Assembly (NCBI GenBank): GCA_949361645.1
Contig: OX442420.1
Span: 8,515,547 to 8,579,546, forward strand
DNA from: Spongilla lacustris
Taxonomy: Eukaryota > Porifera > Demospongiae > Spongillida > Spongillidae
DNA length: 64,000 nucleotides
Reading direction: 5' to 3'
Below are positions 33,213 to 43,599 of this stretch, piece after piece (the first letter of the stretch is position 1; each line of letters opens with the position of its first letter). A program made the translations under genes and the position numbers. A model generated the notes under the pieces. The model did not search any database and was not told where the DNA came from. It saw only the letters and a program-made list of their open reading frames with translations.

Positions 33213-35486
33213 CATGGAAGGTCACGTCAGAGGTACATTCTGTGGTGCAGTCCCTGACACATGGCTTATCAATCAGAACCTATACATCTGCCACCACTGC
33301 TCTAGCCTTGTTGCCATCTCCCACAAGTCCTCACATATCAAGAAGTGTTTAAAACCCCCTCCCTCACCTGAACCTTCAGTGGCTACACATTGGCTCGTGG
33401 GTGAAGCTCTTCATGCTCCCTAAGTGTGTACTGCCCTGCTCCAGAAGAAGAGGTCGTCACAACAAGCCTATACCATTGGAGGTTCTATGTGATATGTGGT
33501 CAGGTGGGCATCTTGGAGAGTTGTGGAATCTGGCAGTAAGGCGCGCTACATCCAAATCATGCTCACCTCACCCTAAGGAAGATCCAGCCAGGAGAAAAGT
33601 GGCTTCTGCCATTTCATTGGCTCAAGACAGTCTCTACGGAAAGGCCTGCCAAGTCCTCACATCTTCTGGAGTTGCACCCAATAATGATGACACTTGGAAG
33701 CTACTCATCAGTAAGCACCCAGTAGTGCTTGCCCAGCAATTCCCCTCCCATCAAACTGTACAGATTTTAAATTTCCAGCTGATCTTTGCCTTATGAACAT
33801 TCTCAGATCCTTTCCCAAGTTAACAGCAGCTGGACCCTCTGGCCTCCGAATACAACACCTGATTGATGCCGCTGAGGTTCCTTTGCAGTCTCCACTCCTC
33901 CACACTCTCCGTGCTGTCATCAATCTGCTGATCTCGGGTAGTGCTCCACTGGATGTAGCCATCTTCCTCGCAGGAGGTAACCTAACCGCCCTAAACAAGC
34001 CCACACTAGGAGACATCCGCCCCATTGCTGTTGGGGAAGCCTTACGGCATCTGACAGGGAAATGCCTTTGTGCTGCCCTTCGAAGCAAAATGGCATCATT
34101 TTTTGAGCCATATCAATTTGGTGTGGCCTTCCCTTGTGGTGCTGAATAGATTGCTCATGGCATGAGAACCTGTATAGAACAGCACTGGTCTGAAAATGAC
34201 TTTGGTGTTTTGAAAGTGGACATGACAAATGCGTTTAATTTGGTCTCTCGCCATGCTATCCTGTCAGAGTGTGCCAAGCATTTCCCTGAACTTCTCCCTT
34301 GGGTCAGCTGGTGCTATGGACAGCATCCTCTTCTTTGGCACCATTTAGGCTGCTTGACATCAGAGTCAGGTGTCCAACAAGGAGATCCACTCGGACCCCT
34401 GCTATTTTCACTTGTTTTAAACATTTTAGTGATGAAAATAGCAAGAGACAGTGCCTGCTCTAACATCCCATTCCATGCCTGGTACTTGGATGATGGGGCT
34501 GTGGCTGGCCCCAGGTCTTCATTATGCAGGATTCTGTCTTTGCTCCAGGAGGAAGGCCCTGCTCTAGGTATTATGGTCAACCTGCCTAAATGTGAGGTAT
34601 TTAGCCGACATGGCCTTGACATGTTCCCATTATGCATGAAGAAATCTGACAAGCCCAATATGGAGATTCTAGGGATTCCCATTGGTGACCAGGAATTTTG
34701 TTCCTCCTTTATCTCCAAAAAACACACCAAAGCTAAGATCCTATTGTCACAACTTGAGGAGGTTGTGATAGTTGATCCACAGGTTGCATTAATCCTTCTT
34801 CGTCTTTGTGGGGCTTTTTGCAAACTAGTACATCTGGCAAGGGCAACTCCATCAACACTCACACCTAAAGTCTTTGCTCTTATCGATGATGATATCCGAA
34901 TGACCTTCTGTCGATGCATTGGAGTAGACATGTCAGATACAGCCTGGCAACAAGCTCAGCTTAGCCCAAGTAGAGGGGGCCTTGGGTTTCGGTCATTGTC
35001 CCGCCACTCACCAGCAGCTTTTATCTCCTCCTTATGCTCATCTGGCTTTGGTCTGCAGTCATCTCACCATCTGTCTCAAGCAGTAGAGATCTTCAACAGC
35101 TTGGTCTCACCTGCAGATGCAATTAGTGTTGAGTCTCTCCTCACTTCACCAGTCTCCCAGAAATCCCTTTCTGCTATATTGGATGATCATGTTTTCAACG
35201 CACTACTGAATTCATCATCTGTAGCAGATAAGGCACGTCTTCTGTCAGTTTCTTCCCCCCATGCTGCATCCTGGCTTTCAGTTGTGCCCTCTGAGAACTT
35301 GGGGCTTCACATGGATCCACCAGTTTTCCAGGTTGCCATCAAATGGTGGCTTGGACTTGACACCTCGGAGGGCTCCCAATGTGCACTGTGCCCAGGTAGT
35401 GCACTTGATCACCTTGGACACCATGCAATTACCTGCAAATATGGTGGTGATGTGGTCTCCCGCCATGTCGGGCGCACATAGGGGTT
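33213..35486 (+). pseudogene. RLE-type non-LTR retrotransposon: zinc finger, reverse transcriptase, zinc-binding C-terminus
   Basis: An N-terminal C-x2-C...H...C finger (YICHHCSSLVAISHKSSHIKKC region, 33280-33350) is followed by a linker in another frame (33401-33796) and then the reverse transcriptase in the 33793 frame. RT landmarks: LRAVINLLISG, GGNLTALNKP, a VDMTNAFN block (catalytic D), GVQQGDPLGP, WYLDDGAV (YxDD box) and LPKCEVF. The C-terminal CALCP...HLGHHAITC zinc-binding segment ends the frame. One in-frame TAG at 34147 and frameshifts make it non-functional. It is cut by the LTR element at 35487; the endonuclease part continues at 39530. The fragment order fits the RLE class (R2/NeSL-like in plan). 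Confidence 0.85.
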
Positions 35487-35552
35487 TGTCCAATAATCGA
35501 ATGTTAATCTTCTACGCATGCGCACACACATACATATAACGATTATTCCACA
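35487..35552 (-). repeat. 3' LTR (66 bases) of the gypsy-like element
   Basis: Identical to 39459-39524 over all 66 bases. Its ends are inverted (GGAATAATCG and CGATTATTGG on the coding strand). A polypurine tract precedes it. Confidence 0.93.
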
Positions 35553-35566
35553 ACTCCCCCCCAAAG

Positions 35567-36637
35567 TCATTGATTCTCCTGGTATCGCACTGGGCAGGAG
35601 ATCTTGGTCCCCGTTTTTGACCGCGTCATTATAGGGTCCCGGAATGGCGCCTGAGCAGGTACATGTAGCTCTGGGATGACATCTTGTTCAGCTTCTTGAG
35701 ATGGCTGGTGATCGGCATCAGGTCTTCCTTCTCTGTCTGAAATTGTTACCAGGTGTCTGCTGCTTCTTCTAACTTGCTCAGAAGGGGTACTGACAAAGTA
35801 AGACCTTGGAGTATCTGCCGACCGCATTACCTGTCCTGGAACTGGATCACCATCACCACCTCCAGCCACCCACACCTCCGAGCCATCACTCAAGTCTGGT
35901 CTCCCATGTGCCCGGTGACGAGTATCATAGTTATCCTTTTGTTTGTATTTGTATCTTCCATGCAGTACTTTCAATGATTCCATATGAGGCCAGTTGGGAA
36001 TAAACTGTTTGGGTAATTGTGGGACTAGTGTTCTGAGCCTACGCCCCATCAAAAGCTCTGCTGGACTATACCCACACCAGGGCATAGCTGTCGTTCTATA
36101 ACTCAACAGACTTAAGGCAGGGTCATCCCCGGCACTCAGAAGTCGCTTTGCTGTCTGTACTGCCCTCTCGGCCTGCCCATTACCCTGAGGATAATGTGGG
36201 CTGCTCGTGACGTGCTCAAACCCATAGGACACTGAAAATATCTTCATCTCTCTTGAAGCAAACTGCGGACCATTGTCACTTATAAGTCTTTCAGGGATGC
36301 CGTATCTTGAAAAGATCCCCTTCAGAACAGAGATAATTGTACCTGAGGTAGTAGATGACAACTTTACAACTTCTATGTAGCGGGAAAAGTAGTCGACCAA
36401 CAACAGATACTTGATGCCTTTGAGCTCAAATAGGTCAGCTCCGACCTTTTGCCAGGGATAATCAGGTAGTTCAGATGCAATCATTGGCTCCACAGGAGGG
36501 GTAGATCTCTTAGAGCACGTGTAACACTGCTTGACAAAATCTTCAACTTCGTTTGAAACCCCAGGCCACCACACTGCTGATTCCACCCGAAGTCGACACT
36601 TAAGGATCCCCTGGTGTCCCTGGTGAATTTTCTGCAT
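35567..36637 (-). CDS. gypsy-like integrase region
   Basis: Contains the H-H-C-C zinc-binding motif (HQGHQG... CYTC near residues 5-43), then the D-D-E catalytic triad in the contexts GADLFEL, SDNGPQF and PQGNGQAE. It ends with a basic C-terminal tail before the polypurine tract. It lies in the same frame as the upstream gag-pol frame and is separated from it by about 160 bases with two TGA codons. Inserts the cDNA copy into host DNA. Confidence 0.9.
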   Translation of the reverse strand: MQKIHQGHQGILKCRLRVESAVWWPGVSNEVEDFVKQCYTCSKRSTPPVEPMIASELPDYPWQKVGADLFELKGIKYLLLVDYFSRYIEVVKLSSTTSGTIISVLKGIFSRYGIPERLISDNGPQFASREMKIFSVSYGFEHVTSSPHYPQGNGQAERAVQTAKRLLSAGDDPALSLLSYRTTAMPWCGYSPAELLMGRRLRTLVPQLPKQFIPNWPHMESLKVLHGRYKYKQKDNYDTRHRAHGRPDLSDGSEVWVAGGGDGDPVPGQVMRSADTPRSYFVSTPSEQVRRSSRHLVTISDREGRPDADHQPSQEAEQDVIPELHVPAQAPFRDPIMTRSKTGTKISCPVRYQENQ

Positions 36638-36796
36638 TGTTTCCTGTCACAAACCTTGAGGAATCACAATACGGCTTCCATACAGTAGGAGATCATCATG
36701 CAGTGTCAGCCTTCCTCTCACCGTCCAGTAAGACTTCAGGTTAGGTGTAAGCTTAGTTTTCGCCGGCCAGCCAAATTTGCAATAATTTATCAGGGC

Positions 36797-39439
36797 TCAA
36801 GTATCACTATCAGCGGCTTGAGCATGGCGGTATTTGTCAAGTTGCTGTTTAGTGGCTGGAAGAATTTCTGTAACTGCAGCAATATGGCCCTCAACTTCTT
36901 TCTGGAATGCGATACAATTGTCAACGGGAACTCCTGTTGGGGCACGGGAAAGGGCATCAGCTGTGTACATATATTTCCCTGGTACATGCACAATGGAGAA
37001 TGCGAATCTCATTAACCTCAGTCGAAACCGCAACACCCTAGGAGGAAGGTCATCCAAATGTTTAGAACTTAACAATGGCACAAGAGGTTTGTGGTCTGTC
37101 TCTATCAATATCTGTTTGCCCAAAATATATTCAGAAAATTTCTCACAAGCCCATGTTATAGCCAATGCTTCCTTTTCTATCTGAGCATAGCGTCTTTCGG
37201 TTTCAGTCAATGAACGAGAAGCATACACAACTGGTTTCCACCCACCTTGGTGCAATTGAAGAAGGACTGCTCCAAGCCCGTAAGAGGAAGCATCAGATGA
37301 CAGTTTGGTCTCCGCTCCAGGATCATACAAGGAAAGGATAGTAGGTTTAGTGAGTTCTGCCTTTGCCATCTTGAAGGCTTCATCCTGAGCTGGGCCCCAT
37401 GTCCATGTTGACTTTGTACTCAAAAGCTCTCTCAGCGGCTGTGTGATCGATGCGAGGTTTGGGGAAAACTTTCTCATTTGGTTCAACATTCCCATAAACC
37501 TCCTCAACTCTGAAACATTGTTTGGCTGGTCCATCATTCTTATAGCAGATGTTTTTTCAGGATCTGCACTTATTCCATCTTTATCTAGAACATGGCCCAG
37601 AAAGGTCAACGTACTTGTGCTGAAAACACATTTGTCCTTATTCAGTGTTATTCCGGCTGACTGAATTCTCTTGAGGGCATCAGCCAGTCTCTGGTCATGT
37701 TCTCCCTGAGTCTTGCCAAATACCAGTACATCATCTATTAGGCACAAAGATCCTTTTACACCACTCAGAACATTACTCATTCTCTTTTGGAAGAGTTCTG
37801 GGGCACTGGAGATACCAAAGGGAAGCTTATTGAAATGATAGCGCCCAAATGGGGTGACAAAAGTAGTCAGCAAACGAGATGATGGAGCAAGAGGTATTTG
37901 CCAAAAGCCACTATTAGCATCAAGCTTACTAAAGACTTTCGATCCAGATAGCTGGGCGAGAATCTCATCCACACTAGGAAGTGGATAAACCTCCCTTAGA
38001 ACGCACTCATTCAATGGCTTGAGATCAACGCAGATGCGGATAGCTCCATTAGGTTTCTGAGCCACTACCATCCCAGCACACCAAGGAGTAGGGATATCTA
38101 CTTTGGAAATGACACCAAGAGCTTCCATTTGGTCCAACTCAGTTTGTACCTGCTTACGAAGAGGGATGGGTACCCGCCTGGGAGCAAACAGGGAGACTGG
38201 CTTGGAGTTCCTTTTCAGTTTGATCTCATAAGGTTCTCCCAGAGTTCCTAGGCCTCTAAAGAGAGCAGGGTATTGTACCAGGATCTTGTCCTTGTAACTG
38301 CTAGTAACCTCATTCACTCTGACAACAAGACCCATCGATCTAATAGCAGGAAGCCCTAGCAAATTATTCTTCAAACCCTTTACAACAAAAATCTGGTGTT
38401 TCTCCGACCTCCCTTCGTATGCGAGGGACCCAATGAACTCACCAACTACTGGTAGTGGTTGGTTTGATGGACCTCGCAGTAGTTTTGAAGGCTTAACCAG
38501 CTTTCCTCCTTTCCCTTTTATCTTCTTGTAACCTTCTTCAGATATAGCTGTGACATCAGCACCAGTGTCTATCTTGAAGGGTAGATACTGTCCACATACA
38601 GAAATTTCTGCCATCCAAGAACTCTCTCCTTCTCCAACTGGACCAAGGAATACCATCTCAACAGCCTCTCCTTTGACGCTGTCTATCTCTTTATCTGCTA
38701 CCTTCTGTGAAGTCCCCTGTAAGAAACATTGGGATTTGAAGTGTCCTCTTTTGTGACAACGAAAGCAAGTCACTTTCTGAGCTGGACATTTCCCTGGTTC
38801 ATGTTGATTTCCACACCTGGTACAGGATGAAGATGGATTCCGTTGCTGTGCCGCCTTGCTCTTTGAAGTCATCCAATTAACGTCCAGTTCACTGTCCTTC
38901 TGTCCTTTGAGAACCCGCTGTTGTTCCCCGACAGATTCTGATTGACGCACCATCCGTGCAGCTTTTTCCAACGTTAACTCGGGGTCCATTTGTAGTCGTT
39001 TGGAGAGTGCTTTATCTAGAATTCCTATTACTATTCTGTCGCGAATTAATTCATCTCGAAGTTGTCCATATTCACAATTTCTCGCCAGAGCGTGTAGCAC
39101 TAGGAGGTACTGTTCTGTCGACTCATCCTCCATTTGGTCCCTACTATTGAACCGCGCACGTTCGAAAATAAGATTCTTTCTTACACCGAAAAACTTCTCG
39201 AACGTATGGACTGCTTCCGTGTACACCTTCTTCGCCTTGTCGGTGGCATTAGACGCTGCGAATACATCTCCCGCCTCCTCGCCCAGACAATAAAACAGTG
39301 TGTTAACCTGCTTCTCTTCTTCCTGTGACGAAAGGCCAGATGCCACCCGGTACTGCTCAAAACGTCTCAACCACCGAGGCCATTCGTCAGGCTTTCGGAA
39401 GTCAAACGGCTGTGGGGGTACTAAACGGCTGTCTGCCAT
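36797..39439 (-). CDS. gypsy-like gag-protease-RT-RNase H polyprotein
   Basis: 880 residues starting 20 bases after the 5' LTR. Order: gag (1-200, EQYLLVLHALARNCEY), two zinc knuckles (206-218 with a C-x2-C-x3-H-x4-C variant and 225-238 with C-x2-C-x4-H-x4-C), protease DTGAD (291-295), reverse transcriptase (about 430-600, KLDANSGFWQ and LIDDVLV, where Y of the usual YxDD is L), RNase H (about 710-830, SSDASSYGLG and TDHKPL). Gag and Pol are in one frame, without the usual frameshift. Stops at a TGA that separates it from the integrase. Confidence 0.93.
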   Translation of the reverse strand: MADSRLVPPQPFDFRKPDEWPRWLRRFEQYRVASGLSSQEEEKQVNTLFYCLGEEAGDVFAASNATDKAKKVYTEAVHTFEKFFGVRKNLIFERARFNSRDQMEDESTEQYLLVLHALARNCEYGQLRDELIRDRIVIGILDKALSKRLQMDPELTLEKAARMVRQSESVGEQQRVLKGQKDSELDVNWMTSKSKAAQQRNPSSSCTRCGNQHEPGKCPAQKVTCFRCHKRGHFKSQCFLQGTSQKVADKEIDSVKGEAVEMVFLGPVGEGESSWMAEISVCGQYLPFKIDTGADVTAISEEGYKKIKGKGGKLVKPSKLLRGPSNQPLPVVGEFIGSLAYEGRSEKHQIFVVKGLKNNLLGLPAIRSMGLVVRVNEVTSSYKDKILVQYPALFRGLGTLGEPYEIKLKRNSKPVSLFAPRRVPIPLRKQVQTELDQMEALGVISKVDIPTPWCAGMVVAQKPNGAIRICVDLKPLNECVLREVYPLPSVDEILAQLSGSKVFSKLDANSGFWQIPLAPSSRLLTTFVTPFGRYHFNKLPFGISSAPELFQKRMSNVLSGVKGSLCLIDDVLVFGKTQGEHDQRLADALKRIQSAGITLNKDKCVFSTSTLTFLGHVLDKDGISADPEKTSAIRMMDQPNNVSELRRFMGMLNQMRKFSPNLASITQPLRELLSTKSTWTWGPAQDEAFKMAKAELTKPTILSLYDPGAETKLSSDASSYGLGAVLLQLHQGGWKPVVYASRSLTETERRYAQIEKEALAITWACEKFSEYILGKQILIETDHKPLVPLLSSKHLDDLPPRVLRFRLRLMRFAFSIVHVPGKYMYTADALSRAPTGVPVDNCIAFQKEVEGHIAAVTEILPATKQQLDKYRHAQAADSDT

Positions 39440-39458
39440 TGCAACACCGCTGCCACCA

Positions 39459-39524
39459 TGTCCAATAATCGAATGTTAATCTTCTACGCATGCGCACACA
39501 CATACATATAACGATTATTCCACA
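39459..39524 (-). repeat. 5' LTR (66 bases) of the gypsy-like element
   Basis: Identical to the other LTR. No TATA box is apparent in its 66 bases, so where transcription starts is unclear. Confidence 0.93.
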
Positions 39525-39529
39525 GGGTT

Positions 39530-39963
39530 AAGGTGGAAGTTGGCAACAATCTTAGCAGAGACCACAGCAAGACCCGTCCAGCGGACATCTTACTTCCCAA
39601 CTGGTTCTTGGGCAGAACTGCAGCATTAGATGTGTCCATCACCTCACCGCTTAATCCTGTCACTTTGTTGGAAGCGGGAGTGTCGGCCACAGCTGCTGCC
39701 CAGGCCACCGAGGCTAGAAAGCACAAAGCAAATGACCCTAAATGTTCAGAACTAAGGTGGGTTTGTGTCCCTATGGTAGTGGAAACCTATGGGGCTTGGG
39801 GAAAGGAAGCCACTACCATCATCTCCTCAGTAGCTCCAGACTTGCCACCTCCACATGCCGGCCAAAATCCATCATACTCAACGAGATCTATGGTCGGCTG
39901 AATCTCAACCTGGTCTGTGCCAATGCCACAGCTGTCCTTTCTAGGATAGCTCCTCCGCCATAG
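39530..39963 (+). pseudogene. RLE-type retroelement endonuclease domain (continues 33213-35486)
   Basis: Directly after the GGGTT duplication the frame resumes with VEVGNNLSRDHSKTRPADILL, DVSITSPLNP and VETYGAWGKEA, then shifts frame to YGRLNLNLVCANATA. The K-T-R-P-A-D-I and later D-V-S-I blocks fit a restriction-like endonuclease core. About 15 residues between the zinc-binding segment and this part, present in the 32.5-33.2 kb copy, are missing here. Confidence 0.8.
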
Positions 39964-40237
39964 ACCTAACTTTCACATATAATGTGTTTATTGTCTTCCT
40001 TGTAATATAAGGATTATAATTTATACGTAAACATAGATATTCACAAATACACTGATATATAAACATATACAACTAGACTAAACACAATGTACACAAAATG
40101 CTAACTATATATCTACCCTACATCACTTTGACTGATGCTACGGGAAAGGATAGCAATGGCATTAGCTCGTACCAGGTGAAGGTAGATATTAATTTAATAA
40201 TTAGTTACATAATAATAATATTATTACGGAGTAATTT

Positions 40238-40715
40238 GGGACATTTTCCGCGAAAATGTCCCAGTTTTATAACATTATAATTTTATAAAAATGCTTCTTG
40301 TTTCAATCGCTATATCTTCCGAAGGCCGAACGCTATCCACTTCCTATTTCAACAGTTCATACTACACCATTTCTCTATAATAAAATTGGAGTCTTGCACA
40401 TGTTTGCTCCACACCAGTATTGCGCTTCAAATTCGGTTTGTAGGTACAGAGGTAATATACCTATCGTCTGATATGTAGATACAGTTGAACAAAGTATGTC
40501 CACTCGATTGGCGCCAATGATTTTGGCAATTCAAATTGCATCCCACCCAAAATTGGTATGGGGAGGCAGTTGTTATATCATTGGGGCGAATCGAGCGTGA
40601 AAAAGTGCACGTAGTTTGTTCAACTGTATCTCCATAACAGATGGCATAAAGGTTAACAAACAGTACAAATCGATAGGTATAGGACCACAAGCCCAATTTT
40701 GCGGGACACTGTCCC
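40238..40715. mobile_element. GGGACA-family foldback element, 478 bases
   Basis: Begins GGGACATTTTCCGCGAAAAT, which is itself palindromic, and ends ACACTGTCCC. Internal blocks TTCGGTTTGTAGGTACAGAG, GATACAGTTGAACAAA and CACGTAGTTTGTTCAACTG match the 818-base element, but the right arm is heavily deleted. Confidence 0.85.
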
Positions 40716-41484
40716 ATATTATATATATAATAATAATAATAATATACATTGTTATGTTACAAACCATAACCATACATTTTGACAAGCAATAATAAGGTAA
40801 CATTTAAAATTCTTTACATCCAATAACTCTATGTGAGGAAGTGTTCCTAAATGTAGTGCGGGTCTTACCCAAACTGCTTATTCAGATCTATATGCTATCT
40901 AGCAATGTACAATCTTTTCACTGAACGAATAGTAGTCTTCAGTAATTCCCACTGGTAAAAATACTCCTGATGAGATGAAAAGTGCAACCGATTAAAATAG
41001 GCTATACAGCAAGGTGTCAAAGTCGATTGCACTAATCTTTTATAGGACCTGGAATACATTTACTTTTAAACCTCCATGCGAAACAGCATTTTTTGACTTC
41101 TGCATGACATTGCTTGGTCCGCTGAACTTCACCTGTATTAAATGTATGAGTACTTAGATCATGTACACACTACCATTTTCATAAGTAAGCAGAGGTCCAA
41201 CTCCAGTACAACAAAGGTATTTGGAGATATGTCTCCACTTGCTCCTTACATATGTACATGTGCAAAACTTGTACATACAGTGCAATGTATGTGGCCGTGC
41301 AGGCATGTTCCGGACTGTTAACTAGTTTTACCGGTTGCGTTATTATATGCACGTATAATGTTTGTATGTGGCTTTGTGTCCCCGCAGTTGTAATGAACCC
41401 ATTGAATACCCAGCTTATACATGTACACCACATACATGCAGGTAAATGCAGTACGCTGTAATGACACATATATTTGCACTGTAC

Positions 41485-42402
41485 CTCCAAAGTATTTTTC
41501 CAATGCTTTTTATGTTTGGTACTCAAAACGCTTATATCCTCCCAGAGTTTCCTGATGGTAGGTCTGGCCCCTGGAAGGTCTTTGAGACATTGGACCACTA
41601 TGGGACAAAGAGGATGGTCCACTCCCATTTTATCAATCCAATGTTGTCGTTTAGATATCTGGACTCTTTTCTGTTTTAAAATACTTTCAGTCAGCAATAC
41701 TTCATGGGGGGCAGGAAATTCCTGGTTGGCTATATAGATAGATAACACTCCAAACGAAAATATGTCTAACTGTACATCGTACTGGGGCTCTGGGATTAAT
41801 GCTTCTGGTGGCATGTAGGCTGGAGTGCCAGGTGCTTTGGTCTGCTGAATGGTTTGAACTTGCCGCAAATCAAATACTTTTGACACCCCAAGATCAGCTA
41901 TCTTAGCTCTCATATCAGATGTGAGGAGAATATTGGATGCAGTGAGGTCACGATGGATGATGGGTGGGGCTAGGGAATGAAGGTGAAGCAGCCCATTGGT
42001 CACATCTTGAAGGATGGACAGCTTTATTGGAAGCGGAATGTTGAACTGTTGTCCTGTACAAGTATCCAAGCACTTGGCTAGATCCATGGGCATGTATTCC
42101 ATTACAAGCACATCCTCATCTCCATCATGATATATGCCCAAAAACTGAACAATGTTTGGATGCTTTAGTTTACTAAGCAGTTTACATTCTGCTTGGAATT
42201 TGCTCCTTACAATTTCAATTTCACGCCTTCCAACTTGATCGTTACCTCTTTGGCCTACCAAAATGTCATGAACTTTCTTAGCAATGCAAGGTGTTCCATT
42301 CATCCTAACTTCATAAACTGCTCCATATGCTCCATGACCTACAGTGTTTTTTTCATCAAATTCCTCCAGTGTGCTAATAGTATAACATTCTTCTGTTGCC
42401 AT
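41485..42402 (-). CDS. TKL-like protein kinase exon
   Basis: One 306-residue exon starting with ATG right after an AG acceptor and ending at donor GAG|GTACAG in phase 0. It holds a whole kinase domain: glycine loop GHGAYG (22-27), ATP-site lysine in IAKK (42 or 43), helix-C glutamate (72), HRDLTASN (150-157), DLG in place of DFG (170-172), PPE (198-200) and D213 in QLDIFSFG. The catalytic residues are all present, so it is probably active on Ser/Thr or both. HRDLTASN and the overall sequence are closest in feel to TKL/Dictyostelium-shk-like kinases. Downstream exons are not certain; the frame read past the donor ends at 41179. It may continue to the coiled-coil and zinc-finger exons at 32.4 and 31.0 kb. 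Confidence 0.92.
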
Positions 42403-43599
42403 CTGCATTGTTATCATAGTACAAAAAAGGATAAGGTACATGTACATGTATACATTGTACATGTAAATTCAAAACCCACTCAAATCTGGACAGAATCCCA
42501 AATAGATATACATTTTCAACATCTGTTCTTAACCGATCTTGCATGCCCTCTCAACTCTCAGCTTCTGAAAAAACTTTGCAGTCATATCAATTCAGGCACT
42601 GACAAGAGAGGTGAATACCAAAAAAACAAGCGACGTCTTAAATTTGCCCCCCCCCCCCCCCCCCCCCACAAACACACACTTTATAATACCCTCCGCGGGC
42701 CCTGCATTACGGTATTTTTGTGTTTGGGATCCTAGAGAAGCTAATTATTTTGTGGTTTACATTCAGAGGCGCTGTTGCCACTACCAATTCAATATACACA
42801 ACCATTATAATTTTAAGCTATTCTACAAACAATTACGTACTTAAGAATGATACGCACAGTCAAAGTACGTTCTACTTTGGCCCATAATCCGATCGACACC
42901 CAATAGCGGTAGGTGGATTTTTTAACACCGGTTCCATGAGAAATGGGTAGTTTTTTTTGGGGGGGGGGGGGGGGGATTTGCAAAACTAAAATGCATTGGA
43001 GCTAACATTTGTATTAGGTGTAAAATGTTTATCAATCAGTTGGATAATGGAATATAACTTTTTTCTCCCTACAGGTTCAGGATTAAGGACTTGCATCCTT
43101 CAAAAGTGAAATGGTCCTAACGATTACCCAAAAAATGACCCTTTTATGTAACATCATAGCCAGCAATATAAATGACTCTATTAGATGCTACATGTAATAT
43201 GTAGCCAAGCACTTTTTCATACTACTTGATCTAAATACAAGCTCTAAACGCGAGCATTTGCATGGTGCTGTATCACATCTTGGTTAATTGAATGTATATT
43301 TTCAATGTCTCGCGCATGCGTGTATGTAAGAATTTCATTTGTAACATGCATCTACATTATTGTGTAATGACATCAGTGCTGCAACAAACATGTCTACTTT
43401 GCAATACAAACTTATATATTCTTGTATTCGCTTAATCAACTCTGTCTTATTTCACGACATCTTAAGTTTGTGTTTTTGCAAAAACACTTTAAGCTGTTTT
43501 CACCTTTAGGTGAAATAAGTCATCAGCAGCCCAATCAATTTCAGTATCGTTTGATTGGAGACTATTACAATGTGAAGCCCTTCGTCTTTTAACCCCTCT
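42403..43599. other. no recognised gene
   Basis: Contains a poly-C run near 42647-42667 and a poly-G run near 42957-42975, otherwise AT-rich DNA. Confidence 0.5.

Larger units (their letters stand above)
35487..39524 (-). mobile_element. complete Ty3/gypsy-like retroelement with 66-base LTRs
   Basis: Two identical 66-base terminal repeats (35487-35552 and 39459-39524) have TG...CA borders and are flanked by the 5-base duplication GGGTT (35482-35486 and 39525-39529). On the coding (minus) strand the 5' LTR is followed directly by TGGTGGCAGCGG, a tRNA-primer-site-like sequence. The 3' LTR is preceded by the polypurine run TTTGGGGGGGAG. Coding order is gag, protease, reverse transcriptase, RNase H, then integrase. 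The element is 4,038 bases long, short for the group, and its LTRs are among the shortest I know of. Identical LTRs mean recent insertion, yet two in-frame TGA codons interrupt pol. Confidence 0.93.

Noticed and set aside
34314..34931. 205-codon minus-strand frame
   Set aside because: Antisense shadow of the reverse transcriptase domain read on the plus strand.
41050..41125. Possible small exon after the kinase (acceptor AATACAG then VKFSGPSNV)
   Set aside because: Weak donor and no similarity; kept only as a candidate for RNA checking.
41179..41484. Kinase frame continuing past the donor
   Set aside because: The sequence after GAG|GTACAG is low in family similarity and looks intronic; the strong donor is preferred.
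42640..42670. Poly-C/poly-G runs (also near 26554, 26645, 42957, 51025, 54738, 62460)
   Set aside because: Simple homopolymer runs, several at transposon ends and prone to sequencing error; not evidence of function.
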